A stretch of 64,000 bases of DNA, from NCBI RefSeq assembly GCF_009727055.1, contig NC_052358.1, positions 44,658,043 through 44,722,042 on the forward strand, given 5' to 3'. Positions 46,441-58,119 of the stretch are shown here, piece by piece. Both the position numbers and the translations under genes were made by a program. The stretch's first letter is position 1; every line of letters begins with the position of its first letter. The notes under the pieces are model-generated. The model saw only the letters and a list, made by a program, of their open reading frames with translations, was not told the DNA's origin and did no database searches. Origin of the DNA: Benincasa hispida (lineage: Eukaryota > Streptophyta > Magnoliopsida > Cucurbitales > Cucurbitaceae).

Positions 46441-48096
46441 AATACAAAGATTGACTAGTCAACGCTTCCATCTTACCACTTTTAGAATCACCCCTACCAC
46501 TAATATGTATTAAAAATAAAACATTTTCTAACTTGAATGACTATGAATAGTAGGCTCTTTTCAATTGTTCTTCCTTTTATTCATCAAATTCTTTTGTGCT
46601 TACCTTTTGAAGTTGGTGATCCTTTCTTAAATTCAATGGTATTGGATGTGTAAAAATTCACTTAGTGACCCTAAAGTTAACTTAAATCTTTGATTTGACT
46701 TCTTCATTTCAACTCTGAATCAAATCTCAATTTTACCTGAAAAATTTAATAAAAGTAATGAAAAATAAAGCTACTGCAAAATTATGTCATAAAAAATGAC
46801 ATTTGAAACAAAAGATGGTTAAAGAAAGAATTCCAGGGGGTTAAAAGAGTTAAAAGGTAATTAACCAATCAAAAAACTGAAAATTTTATAATGAGTTGAG
46901 AAAATACGTCACTTTATTTGAAATTCAAAATCAGTCCATATAAAAAAAATTCATAAATAGAAAAAATATCAAATTATTTACAGAAATAAGAAAAAATACG
47001 GATAGATTTCTATCAGCCTCTATCAAAGAAAATTTAAATTTTATTATTTTGTTTAAATAGTTTTTCTTATTTTTCTATTTTTTAAAATTCTCCATAGTCT
47101 TATTGTATATTGAAAAACAATTATTTGTTTTAAATTTCAGGATGCACTGTGCATCATCAAGTTATACCATTTTAAATGGTAAAAGATTTATTTATTTCTT
47201 ATTATTATTTGAAATATGATGGTAAAATCTAAAAAAAAAATGTTGATGTCGATGTCGTTTTGCTGTTTTAAAAGATTTTAATGAAGAGAAGAGTCCTCTC
47301 GAGAAAGTAGCACAAGTAAAGATTTGAAGTTACAAAGTTTTAAGTTAACTTTCAGACGAAATATGATAGTTACACATTTAATACCATAGAATCCAAGCAT
47401 GGATAATGTACCTCAAAAGGTGAGCACAAAAAATAGATAGAACCATATGGATTTTGAGACAACTAGACTTTCGATTTATTTTGATAGTATGTTTAATTCT
47501 TATTTATAACCTAGATGTGAAATTTTTTTGTTGTTATATTAATTAAACATGTAATTTTACATTATAAAAATTGTTCTTTTGGTAGGACAAGAATGGAACT
47601 ACGAAGAAAGGAAAGAAGAAACAACAAAGAACCAATAGAAAATCTTGAAAGAGGTCAAAATTCAAATTACATAAATATAAAATATGATATATCTTTAATT
47701 AGCAAATTGTTTGCATTACACTCTTAGATTATCCATTTGTTACTTGATGTGGCATTGATTATAAGTATGGAGAATCGAACTTTAGAGAGAAAAGATTATG
47801 ACAACTATCATTGAACTAGGTTATTAAATGATTTAAATTTAGTAATCAAATTTATTTGACACAAAATTAATGAAATATGAAATTTGATATATGTGGCATT
47901 TAAAATTGGGATAACTAAATAGATAGCCTTAATTAGGCTCATTAATGTCTATACTTGCTTAAAGTCCAACATGACTTTTGCTAAAACTTAAAGCAAAACT
48001 AACCTAAAATGCAACAAACAAGCAATGCAATAACATACCCCAATGGGTTCACTATCTAATTAGCACAAATACTTGACGCTAATCAGTAACAATTAT
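46441..48096. other. AT-rich non-coding stretch
   Basis: No domain, no long frame. Near 47000 'tttctatcagcctctatcaaag' echoes the tatca repeats. Confidence 0.4.
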
Positions 48097-48099
48097 TTA

Positions 48100-48394
48100 G
48101 ATCTTGTTTGATAATTATTTGGTTTTTGGTTTTTTTTTTTTTTTTGAAAATTAAGCTTATAGACACAACTTCCACTTCCAAATTTCTTTCTTTGTTATCT
48201 ACATTTTACCAATGGTTTTAAAAAACCCAGCTATATTTTGAAAACTAAAAAAAGTAGCTTTTAAAATTTTGTTTTTGATTTTGGAATTTAGCTAAAAATT
48301 GAACCATTGTACTAAGGAAGGTTGCAAATCATCGTAAGAAATATGGAGGAAATAGACTTAATTTTCAAAAATAAAATGGTAATCAAATGAGGTC
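48100..48394. mobile_element. Tourist-like MITE
   Basis: Ends GATCTTGTTTGATAATTATT and (reverse complement of the right end) GACCTCATTTGATTACC are imperfect inverted repeats; TTA lies on both sides (48097-48099 and 48395-48397). The internal part has the 'ttggaatttagctaaaaattg' block seen in other MITEs here (21274-21555). About 295 bp. Confidence 0.6.
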
Positions 48395-48399
48395 TTAAC

Positions 48400-48672
48400 T
48401 TTTTGTTTTTCGATTTTCAAAAAATATGCTTATTTTCTCACGATTTCCTACTCATTATTTTCATATTTCTTAATTTAATATTTGAATTCTTAGCCAATTT
48501 TAAAAAATGAAAACATTTTTTTTTTTAATTTTTGAATTTTGGTTTTAATTTTGAAAACACTCCTAAAATGTAGACAACAAAACATAAAAACCAATAGATA
48601 GAAGTTGTGTTTATAAACTAAATTTTTAAAAACAAAAAATAAAAAACTAAATGATTACAAAACACAGTCTTA
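48400..48672. mobile_element. Second MITE of the same kind, adjoining
   Basis: Starts within 'tttttgtttttcgattttc' and ends 'aaatgattacaaaacacagtc' with TTA after it. Same internal blocks ('gaattcttagccaatttt', 'aacaaaacataaaaaccaat') as the one at 48100-48394. The left end is shortened, so the exact limit is uncertain. Confidence 0.4.
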
Positions 48673-49392
48673 ATGTCTATTAAAACTACAATATGATATA
48701 TGCAAACCTAACAAAACTAAATTAAAATGCAACAATTTTTACGTTGGCAATGTACTTTTATAGTCCTCAAATAAATTCTAGATAGCTTTATGTTGTTTGA
48801 TTTAAAAAGAAAAAAAGTTATGAAATATTTTTCGCCGTTGCAAATATAGTTATCAAATCCAAATATTAATATATATAACACAATGTAAAAAAATTTGCAG
48901 ATATAAGAAAATTTAGATCGAGTTCTTAGAATTTATGAATGATAAACTATATTACTGATAAAAATCTATCAGTGATAAAATCTATTACTAATAAAGTTTT
49001 TTTATACTTGTAATTCTTTAAAAAATATATTATTATACATATAATTATTATTACAATCATCCAATATTTTTGGACAATGGTATGGATAATGATCACAATT
49101 GGGCCTAGATCCACCTAAATGGACCTTAAGCCTAAGAGATCTAGAATCCACACATAGCTCAAAGAAGAAAGTTAGACCTTGATGGCTAGGAAGGCTAAGT
49201 CCAGCACCATCCTTTTCATGCAAAAGGTTCAAGTGTGTGTCAAGTGATGGACCTTATAAATAAGCCATTGATTACTATAAGAATGAAGTTTGCAACAAGT
49301 GGTTTTTGAAGATACTAGATCTTTTTTTTTAAAAAAAAAGGTCAAGATAGTTCGAGATAAATTACAACACCTTAATAATAATAATAAAAAAA
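48673..49392. other. AT-rich non-coding stretch
   Basis: No coding frame with support. Short tatcagtgata words at 48950-48990. Confidence 0.4.
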
Positions 49393-50491
49393 GTAAAATG
49401 CATTTTTTGTTCTTAAAGTTTAGAATTGATATCTATTTGGTCCTTGAAATTTTAGAAAAGACATTTTAATCCCTTACGCTTATAAAATAATTCTAAATAA
49501 TCATTGATTTAACTTTAACTTAACAAAATGATAACTTGACTGTTACTTGCTTATGTGTATTAAGTGACATATCACTTTTAATTGATTAGTTGGCAAATAA
49601 ATAAGCTGAAAAATTAATTTTAAAAATTAAGCCTAAATGAAAAGTTAAGGGCTAATTCAGCAACCTTTTTCGTTTTTTATTTTTTGTCTTTGAAGATTAA
49701 ATTTATTTCCTCCCATTTTCATCTTTCTCAAGTCAGTAGCTGAATTTTCAGTTAAATTCTAAATTCCAAAAACAAGTTTTTATAAGTTATTTTTTTTAGT
49801 TTTAAAATTTGGCCTGGTTTTTTAAACTATAGGTATAAAATAGATAATAAATAAAAAAATTTAGAGGATGACATAATGTCTATACTTAATTTTAGAGGAA
49901 AAAAAAACAAAAACTAAATAATTATCAAATGAGAGCTAAATAATTTAATCTATTTCAAGAATCTCTTTCATCTCACCGACTGCTTGTATGAATTTAAACC
50001 TATTTCAAAGCAATGATGGTCTTTGAAGGAAGACTTGTAGATATTAATCGATTAGGATTAATTTAACATCAAAACTTGACCATCGACCATAGGAGAAGTC
50101 GAAATTCTAAAATTTTGAAAGTTTATTACCCTGAAAAACAGTCTTATTTTTTCCAAATAGATAGCATATTTTGAGACATGTTGACCATCATCGTATGAGC
50201 ATAAGTAGTCGACCTTAGGGCACTTAAGAGATGAAGAGAATTTTAGCTTTTACTTTTTTTTTTTTCTTTTGAGAAAAATCCATACTTTTAAGTTTATTTG
50301 CCACCTAATCAACTATAATGAACACGTCAACCATTCCACGTCAACAATCTAGTCAACATTCCACTAGTAAAGTTAAATCAGAAACCATTTAAAATCATTC
50401 TACAAACTTGGGGCTAAAGTGTTTTTATTAAAACTTTAAAGACCAAATGGACATCAATCTTAAACTTTAGGGTCCAAAAGTACATTTTACC
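49393..50491. mobile_element. Element with about 200-bp inverted arms
   Basis: The left arm (49393-49600) and right arm (about 50290-50491) are imperfect inverted repeats. Matching words read in the left arm and in the reverse complement of the right: 'gtaaaatgca...' / 'gtaaaatgtac', 'aaagtttagaattgatatc' / 'aaagtttaagattgatgtc', 'tttggtccttgaaatttta' / 'tttggtctttaaagtttta', 'tgatttaactttaactt'/'tgatttaactttactag', 'tggcaaataaataagc' / 'tggcaaataaac'. The middle (about 49650-49940) resembles the MITEs above. Size and arms suggest a non-autonomous Mutator-type element. It has no coding frame. Confidence 0.6.
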
Positions 50492-51397
50492 CTAAAAATA
50501 AGTCGTTGGAATTTTATTTTCATTTTTTTATTGCGGGTTTAAAGATGGACCTTTTATATTAATATGGTTGTTTTATAAACTTATTAGGGAAATAAGGTTG
50601 TTTTGAAACTTATTAGAGAAATATTGTTGTTTTGGGAGATCGAAGCTAGAAGTCGAGGGTTGAGGATTCGAGTAATATAGAGATCGAACGTTGAAAACTT
50701 GACAAACAATGGAAGACTTGGAAATAATATCTATATTGAGGGCTGTCGAAGGTTGAAGTTTTAACATACATAAGTTGAAACTTCAACCCTCGACATGCAG
50801 TGTGAAGTCCTATCACCATGCTGCCCCTGCTCCGATTCTCCTGCGCGATTTCCTGCATGCATTGACGCATGCATGTTGCCCTCTGCCATAGCCTTAATGC
50901 CTCTTCAACCACCCAATGTAATTTCTCAACCCGTGGGTCGAGTGTTCAACACTCGACCTACATCCTTTTAAACCCCACTCCTCTTCATTTTGCTCACTCA
51001 CTACCTCTTCATTTTTGCTCACTCTCTCCCTCGATAATTTTTGCAGCCTCATTTCCTCTCCCCTTGATTTTGTTCATTGCCCCCTCACTGCCTTCGAAAT
51101 CATCTTCATCTCCTCCTATTTCTATTTTCATTTCTCTTCTTGTATTTCATTTAATACAAATTATTCTCACACAATTATACTGGTTCGTTACTCTATTAAA
51201 TTTTTATTTTTTAAGAATAAATTATACATTTTATTTTTGTTCTTATATTATTGTTTTTTTTAGATCTCTAATTTTTTTTTTTTTTAATTTTTGTAGTTGT
51301 TGTCAGATAACAAATAACAGGAAAAAAGGGTGAACGTTGTCACTTTGAAGGAAAAAGAGAATTATCATCGAATCTGTGAGTTGAACTATATATTTGA

Positions 51398-52055
51398 AAA
51401 GTTTAGTTTATTCTTATGATATTGATTTATTTAGTATTAACTTTGATGTTTATAGTGTTAAAATGTTTAGTTTATTGTTATGTTCAAAAAGTTGATATTT
51501 ATAGTTTAATACAAAATTATTGTGATAGTTAACAGTTTAGTTTAGTTTCAAAAGTTTAGTTTATTCATACGAAATTTGATTTCTTTAGTATTAACTTTGA
51601 TGTTTATAGTGTTAAAATGTTTTAGTTTGTTGTTATGTTTAAAAGTTGATATTTATAGTTTAATATAAAATTATTGTGATAGTTATTGTGATTTAATTTT
51701 GTTGTTATGTTTATTGTGATAAGTGATATTTCTAGTATTAACTTTGAAAATATAGTTTAAATAGTTTGAAAAAGTTTAGTTTAATTTTATTTTTTAGTTT
51801 GTATTAAATTTGAAAAAGTAGTTTTAAAAATTTTATTTATCTAGATATTTTTAGTTAATACAAAACTATTGTGATAGTTATTGTGTATTAACTTTGTTGT
51901 TATGTTTATTGTGATAAGTTGATATTTTCTAGTATTAACTTTGAAAATATAGTTTAAAATAGTTTGAAAAAGTTTAATTTAATTTAATTTTTTATTTTGT
52001 ATAATTTGAAAAAATAGTTTTAAAAGTTTACCTCATTTTAATTTGTTGTTATTTT
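51398..52055. repeat. Two tandem duplications before the MULE transposase
   Basis: A unit of about 150 bp, beginning around 51398 ('aaagtttagtttattcttatg') and again at about 51549, followed by a unit of about 194 bp starting near 51698 and again near 51892 ('ttgttgttatgtttattgtg'). All AT-rich; part of the MULE 5' region. Confidence 0.55.
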
Positions 52056-52261
52056 AAAAATAGTTATAAAAAGTTTAATTTATTGTTATGTTTAAAAAGT
52101 TGATGTTCATAAAACTTAAAAAGTTTATATTTATAACTAAGAAATTTAATATTTTTTAATATATTCTCTTATAAAAAGTAAATACAAAAAATTGATGTTT
52201 TTTTTTTTTTTTTTTTTTTAGAAAATGACAGGAAAATGCTTGGGATTTTTGTTGTTTACAA

Positions 52262-53640
52262 ATGGTAATATTGGATAATGGTATTGATGGAGTTGAGTAT
52301 GACCAACCATCAAGTGGGAGTTTTACCATAAATATGAACAGTGGAATTGTATTTGAACAATTCATTGAAATGGTTGGGATGTTACTTAGTGTAGATATGA
52401 GAGCAAATCAGATAGAAATAATATATAGACATCCTAATCTAGAACCATCAGGATCAATAAGGTTTATGTCATTTCCTATTTCGAATGCACAAGCTATGAA
52501 CTTGGTATTCTCAATGGCAATGCCACTGCCAAATCTAGTGCATTTGTATGTAAATGTAAATAAGATAGGGGTGGATCCTGATACATCATTTAACCAGTTT
52601 GAAGATCCAACTCAATGTATCGATCCTGATCCGGAGTCAGTTGCATCGCCATGTGATAATGAAGATATGGCGGCTAACAACATGTACAGAGACTTTAGAA
52701 CAGAAACGGATGACGAATTTGAAGAGTTGGATTTTGATGGTTGTGAACATGAGATACTTTCAGATACATTCAATGATTTGGATATGAATGTACTGGATAG
52801 CATTCGGGAACATGACCCAATTGTAGCCCCTGTGGACGTTGACAATACTCAATTGTATAAAGGGATGATTTGTCAAGACAAGGAAATGCTACAACATGCG
52901 GTCAAATGTTTTGCAATAAAGTGTCACGCACCATATGAGGTTGTTGAATCTACACCGACGATTTGGACAATTCAGTGTAAGAAGTGGGAGGAAGGTTACA
53001 AGTGGAGGCTTCGTGCAATAAAGAAAAAATTGCATGGCTTGTTCGAGATCACTAAGTATGATGAGCAGCATACATGTTTTTATTCAGAACTAAGTCAAAG
53101 TCACGTGCAATTGGATTCATCAATGATTGCACTGGAGTTCTGTGACGCCGTAAGAGAAAAACTATCTATCAGTGTGGCACAACTACAGTCTGACATCAAA
53201 TCAAAGTTTGGATATCATGTTTCTTACCATAGAGTATGGGAGGGAAAAAGAAAAGCGTTGGCTAAAGTGTTTGATGATTGGGATGAGTCTTACAAATTGT
53301 TGCCCAGGTGGTAATATATGGTTGAGCAGACTAATCCCGAAACACGTGTAGAGTGGAGAGTTAAAGAAACGCTTACTGAAGGTTATGTTATCCTAACTTC
53401 TGTATTTTGGGCATTTGGTCCTTGTATAGAAACTTTTAATAAATGTCGGCCGATAATTCAGATAGATGGTACACACTTGTANCAGATAGATGGTACACAC
53501 TTGTACGACAAATATAGAGGAAAACTGTTGATTGCTACATCAGTTGACTCGAACGGCCATCTTCTTCCACTTGTGTTTGCCATTGCTGATGAAGAGTCCG
53601 CAGACTCATGGGGATGATTCCTGAAACACCTGAGGTGTGT
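52262..53640 (+). pseudogene. MuDR-type transposase, N-terminal part, truncated
   Basis: The frame runs 52262-53314, meets a TAA at 53312-53314, and continues in the same frame from 53315 to 53617: one nonsense codon only. The protein has the N-terminal DNA-binding part (acidic middle DPDPESVASPCDNEDM, then the conserved MICQDKEMLQHAVKCFAIKC, TIWTIQCKKWEEGYKWRLRA, DVREKL-type words) and starts the catalytic domain with IIQIDGTHL, the first Asp of DDE, then DKYRGKLLIATSVDSNGHLL and ESADSWG. It stops at 53617 and the remaining DDE, SWIM and zinc-finger parts are missing. An 8-codon duplicate at 53459-53505 (with one N) is in frame. Confidence 0.8.
53459..53505 (+). other. 23-bp exact duplication across a single N (53482)
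   Basis: 53459-53481 and 53483-53505 are identical and separated by one N. It adds eight codons in frame to the transposase. Looks like a contig join with overlap. Confidence 0.85.
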
Positions 53641-53669
53641 CTTTCGTTACTAAGACGGGCTCTAGATAG

Positions 53670-54086
53670 TTAGGGATTGAAAAATAAATAATTTTTTTTT
53701 ATTATATATTCATTTTATTGTATATTCAATTTCTTTATTATAATTTATTGTATATTCAATTTTTTATAGTAAATTTATTATATATTCACTTTTTTTGTTG
53801 TAATCAATAAAGTTTTACATTATTCTTTTAATTGAGAAATAAATACTTCTTTTATCATGTTTGTTTAATTAAGTGTAGATACTTTTATTATATATTCAAT
53901 TTTTTTTATTATAAAATTGTATATTATTCTTTTAATTAAGTTGTACATTATTCTTTTAATTAAGTTGTACATTATTCTTTTAATTAAGTTGTATATTATT
54001 CTTTTAATTAAGTTATACATTATTCTTCTAATTCAGAAAAAAATACTTTTTTAATTGAGAAATAAATATTTTTTTTCTTTCAGATC
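53670..54086. other. AT-rich spacer with a minisatellite
   Basis: Low-complexity AT DNA replacing the end of the transposase. Holds the minisatellite at 53925-54038 and ends with a splice-acceptor-like 'tttctttcag' before the PMD start. Confidence 0.5.
53925..54038. repeat. Minisatellite of 24-25 bp, about five units
   Basis: Repeats of 'attattcttttaattaag' plus 'ttgtac' with small changes, four to five units. Confidence 0.8.
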
Positions 54087-56089
54087 ATGGCTTTAAACCC
54101 AGAACCTGTTGATTTCGATGTTTTATATGACTAGTCCATTCATCGATCATCTATTGTATGGCGAGATCGTACTACTGGAGAAATATCTTGCAGGCATCGA
54201 GAGGCAGTTCTCCAGCGCACTATCCCGCTCCACCCTCAAATACTATATCGCTACTGCGCACATCTGGATTCTATGGGGTTGCCAGACTAGGATTTATTCA
54301 GTTGGATTGGTATCTGATCACAACCTTGGTCGAGAGATGGAGGCCCGAGATGCATACATTTCATATGTCTGTTGGAGAGTGCACTATCACTCTACAAGAC
54401 ATAGAAGTGTTGTTGGGGTTACCTGTTGACGGTGAGCCGATCACTGGAGTGATGTATGATGACTGGTCAGAAGTTTGTCAACTGTATCTCGGTGCGACCC
54501 CACCTGTGAACAAAATTAAATGATCAAGGTTAAGTTTAATATGGTTAGGAACACAATTTCGTGAGCTCACAGATGATGCAGACGAAGAAACCTTCATAAG
54601 ATATGCACGAGCATATATACTACAAATGATGAGTGGAAGTCTGTTTTCAGATAAATCAAGTCATTTTGTTCACTTGATGTTCCTGCCACTGTTGTTAACT
54701 AACCTCCATGATGCGGGGCGGTATTCGTGGGGTGGAGCATGGGCTGGCATGGTTGTATAGACCACTTATGCCCAAAGCAACAGACTTGAGGTTCGAGAAG
54801 ATAGCAAGGCCTCTCATACTTTTGCAACTATGGGTTGGGAACGATTTCCAACAATGGCTCCACAGCTACAACATGTTAATTGACGCTCAGTTAGTTAGAC
54901 AGCCTACGGTTTTCGGTTATGTTGTTTTAATTTTCAATAATTTATATCACTGATCTAGTTATTAAATTCTAAATTATCAATTTAAATTTAGGTGGAGAGA
55001 CAAATTTTGTGTGACTAAGACAAGCCACACATGTAGTCAGCCAGTATAAGATACATGTTTGATCTGCTTCAACCTTCAGGTAATTCACACTGAACCTAAT
55101 TATTATTTATACACATTTTTATTGTATTTGTCTTTAATATTCTCTAATATAATTTTTGTGTTCAGGTTATTTGGGAATCGTACAAAATTATAGCATACTT
55201 TACCTAATTTTTGTACGAATGGTCAAAACAATATGGCGGACGATAAGTCTCTCATATGTTTTCACATTGGTGATGGTGGCATCTTCCTGATAGGGTAATG
55301 AGACAATTCGGTTTTTCAGCAGGATGTCCCATCGCCTGTAATACTGAACCCGTACTGCATGATTTGACCTAAAAACTGGAGATTGGTCCGAAAAGTTGCA
55401 ATTTGGTAGTGCGTGGCACTATCGTGCAAGGTTTATTGCAATTGAGGTTTCTCTTTGAACAGTTTGACATAGATGTCACTCCAGAATATATTTCATTGGT
55501 TAAAATATCACAAGCGCTACGTCACTCGTCGAGGGCAGGCTGTGGATCATCCTGTGATATAAACAATAGACAACATTAAGAATACAGCTATATTCGGATA
55601 ATTTATTTTATTTTGATTTATTAATATTAATTTATTATTTTAAATTTGTCTAATTGTTTTATAAATTCACAGAGATTCGAACAACAGGATAAGACTTCAG
55701 TGGAGGACCTGTTCGAAAGATGATGAGTTTTTGATGAGTTGTACATAATGTGGAAGAGTTGCCCCCTATGATTGCAGGACGCAAAGTCAAACTGATTTAT
55801 GTTAGGTCCGATTAATGATGATTGCCAACATTTGGTTCAGGGGACATTATGGGACTCAGTGGCTGGTTCCTTCGTCTCAGTACGTGCATGGACATGGTCG
55901 GGTCGTGGAGGAGCAAATGAATATATTATTATATATGAAGCGCCTGCAAGAGGGGTAACCAGTAGCAACATCAAAGAAGAACCCGAGCAACCTTCAAGGT
56001 TCGACTGTCGACGGACGATCAACCAGCTCGGAAATCGACACGTCCGCCTGTGGGACACATTGATTTTGTTAATTATTTTATATAAATGA
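54087..56089 (+). pseudogene. Plant mobile domain (PMD) protein, disrupted
   Basis: ATG at 54087 opens MALNPEPVDFDVLYD then a stop. Conserved stretches are recovered in other frames: FYGVARLGFIQLDWYLITTL, VERWRPEMHTFHMSVGECTI and TLQDIEVLLGLPVDGEPITG (the core of the aminotransferase-like plant mobile domain), then WLGTQFRELTDDADEETFIR, YARAYILQMM, HDAGRYSWGGAWAG (about 54580-54745), and after intron-like gaps fragments near 55290-55520 such as RQFGFSAGCPIACNTEPVLH. At least four stops or shifts. Family members include MAIN and MAIN-LIKE proteins; this copy is carried by a MULE. Confidence 0.75.
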
Positions 56090-56440
56090 GATTTTAATTT
56101 ACATTTTTTTATTTTTATGAGATATTTTTTTTAGTTTATTATTTTAAAGTTTAAATAAATAATAAAAAAAATTTAAAATTGTTTTTATAATAATAAAAAT
56201 TAAAAAAAGAGGGAAAGGAATGGAAAGAAAAGCGAATAAATGAAAAAGAAGGTGAATGTGTAAATTAATTAAAAAAGAAAAAAAAAGGGCAAGGGTCGAG
56301 GGTTCAAAATTTTGACCCTACCTTGGTCGAATTTTGAACCCTCGAGTTATTAAAAAAACAATATTTTTACAAATAGTTTGAAAACAACCTTATTTTCTTA
56401 AATAGTTTCTAAAAGGACAATATCCTTTTAATTTTCCCCT

Positions 56441-57534
56441 TAAAAATTCTAGGATGACACATATTTAAATTTTAGTTTGTTATGGTGGGAGTTTTAAATT
56501 TTCCCCTTAAAGATTAGGAGACTTTAAAATGTTTGTCTTATAGTTGTTGGTAATGAAATTTTTATGAAAAAGAATGAGAGTCCAATCTATTTTTCCTTTG
56601 TCATTTTTATGTTGTAAGGATAAGTACTAAGTTGAATTCTAAAGTTTAGAATTAATATGTTGGAGTTAGAAATTTGTAATGAAATTTTTCAATAAATGTA
56701 TAAAATAAAGGAAGATAAAGTTTCCAATGATTATGCAAATTTCAAGGATAAATATGATTGAAATTGAATTATTTAACATTAATTTATGAAGTCGACGAAT
56801 CAAATACTTCTTAAAAGATTTTATACATGTGCAAAATGCATCTAAATGCTCCCAAACAAAATTAGAGGTAAGGTTGAGATTTATTTTTGTATTATATTTA
56901 TTATTTTGACAAATAAAAGGTTCTGTTGTCGTCAAGATCACCTGCTTACCGTCCAAGGATATGATTGGATGATCGCTGGTCCCACCTGAGGTTGTGAGGC
57001 TGAAAATGAGCAGAGAAATTTTAAAGGGGCAATTACGACTTTTCATTATTTAAAAGTCCTAAAACTCAATGAATTTAATAAGTGGTTTTACATCCATTTT
57101 GCCCCTCCCCTCTAATATTTGTAATATTTTCTTTGAAATTTGTCCATTTGTCAATTCTATCCATCCATTTTATTAATTTGATATTTAAAGAAGTGTACAT
57201 ACATATAAGAATTGAATACATTAACGACTTTAAAATGTAATCTCAATAAAAAATCTAAATTCATTCTCTTATAAAAATTTAGGAGTTTAATTTATAAAAG
57301 TAAAGTATAAGTCTCATACAACATTTATCAAGATAAAACGTAATGGAGAGTTAAATTAATACACTTATAAAAGTTCAAAAGTTAAATTAAAACAAAAATC
57401 ATAATAATTTAGAAGTTTAATTTAAACAATTATATATTAGCGAAATTTGAAGAAGATATTATTTAATATACTTAAAAAAATCAAAGTTTAAATTAATACA
57501 ACCCGAAAGTTTAGGATTTGAAAATTGAAATCTT
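56441..57534. other. AT-rich intergenic stretch
   Basis: Between the MULE and the F-box gene. No coding frame with support. It is likely to include part of the distal promoter of the F-box gene, but I see no clear regulatory motif. Confidence 0.4.
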
Positions 57535-57537
57535 TTA

Positions 57538-57799
57538 GGGGTTGTTTGGGGGCCCAACATGAGATGTATATCTCCACATCCTATATCATCTCACTGTTTG
57601 GAGGCCCATTATCCTATCTCACCGATTTTAATTGTTTGTGGACCCATTTTCGAAATGTCTTTTGTATCTCACCGTCATTTTCCTTCTGTGTATCTTATAT
57701 CATTTCAATGCTTGAACATACTCAATCATACTCGATCAGAACCCACCAGACATCAGAACTCCTCACATTCTATATCATCTCAATGCTTCAAACAGCTCT
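57538..57799. mobile_element. Tourist-like MITE upstream of the F-box gene
   Basis: Left end GGGGTTGTTTGGGGGCCC and right end (reverse complement AGAGCTGTTTGAAGC) are inverted repeats of the PIF/Harbinger MITE kind, with TTA on both sides (57535-57537 and 57800-57802). Inside, 'tatatcatctcaatgctt'-type words occur three times. About 262 bp, about 320 bp upstream of the start codon. Confidence 0.65.
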
Positions 57800-58119
57800 T
57801 TAGTGAGAAAGGGTTTCGAAAAGATTTAAGGAACACTATAGGAAAGGGTAATAAAGTCTTTTGAAGCTAAAAAAATGACTCTAAATTAAAAAGTGGACCC
57901 AGAAGTGTTTATGACCATAAAAAATTGTTCTGTGTGTTTACAATTTCCCAATATTTGTTTATTTTGTGGATATCTTTGGAGATCTCAGAATCTTCAAATA
58001 CAGTGTGTTGGTGGTGTGACCATCCTGCCTTTTTTATACGTCACCACAAATTTCATCTCTTGTTCCTAATTGAAATACGAAGTGGAGAGCAGAGGAAAGG
58101 AGTGGTTTATCCGGTAGAA

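Larger units (their letters stand above)
50547..56440 (+). mobile_element. MULE with long terminal inverted repeats and a PMD gene
   Basis: Left terminal repeat at about 50547-50680 and right at about 56310-56440 in reverse orientation. They share 'aaataaggttgtttt', 'aaatattgttg', 'aaactatt...' words over about 100 bp and a 'gtcgagggtt' block. Between them are a disrupted MuDR-type transposase (52262-53640) and a disrupted plant mobile domain gene (54087-56089). About 5.9 kb. The 9-bp target duplication typical of MULEs could not be fixed. Plant mobile domains are known from MULE elements, so the arrangement is known in type. Confidence 0.65.

Noticed and set aside
50869..51333. A 154-residue hydrophobic frame before the MULE transposase.
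   Set aside because: It is C/T-rich DNA read as Leu/Phe/Ser and has no family similarity I know. It lies in the 5' region of the MULE.
57925..58119. Upstream extension of the F-box frame by 65 residues.
   Set aside because: No similarity to the family, low-complexity, and the later ATG at 58120 begins exactly where family members begin.
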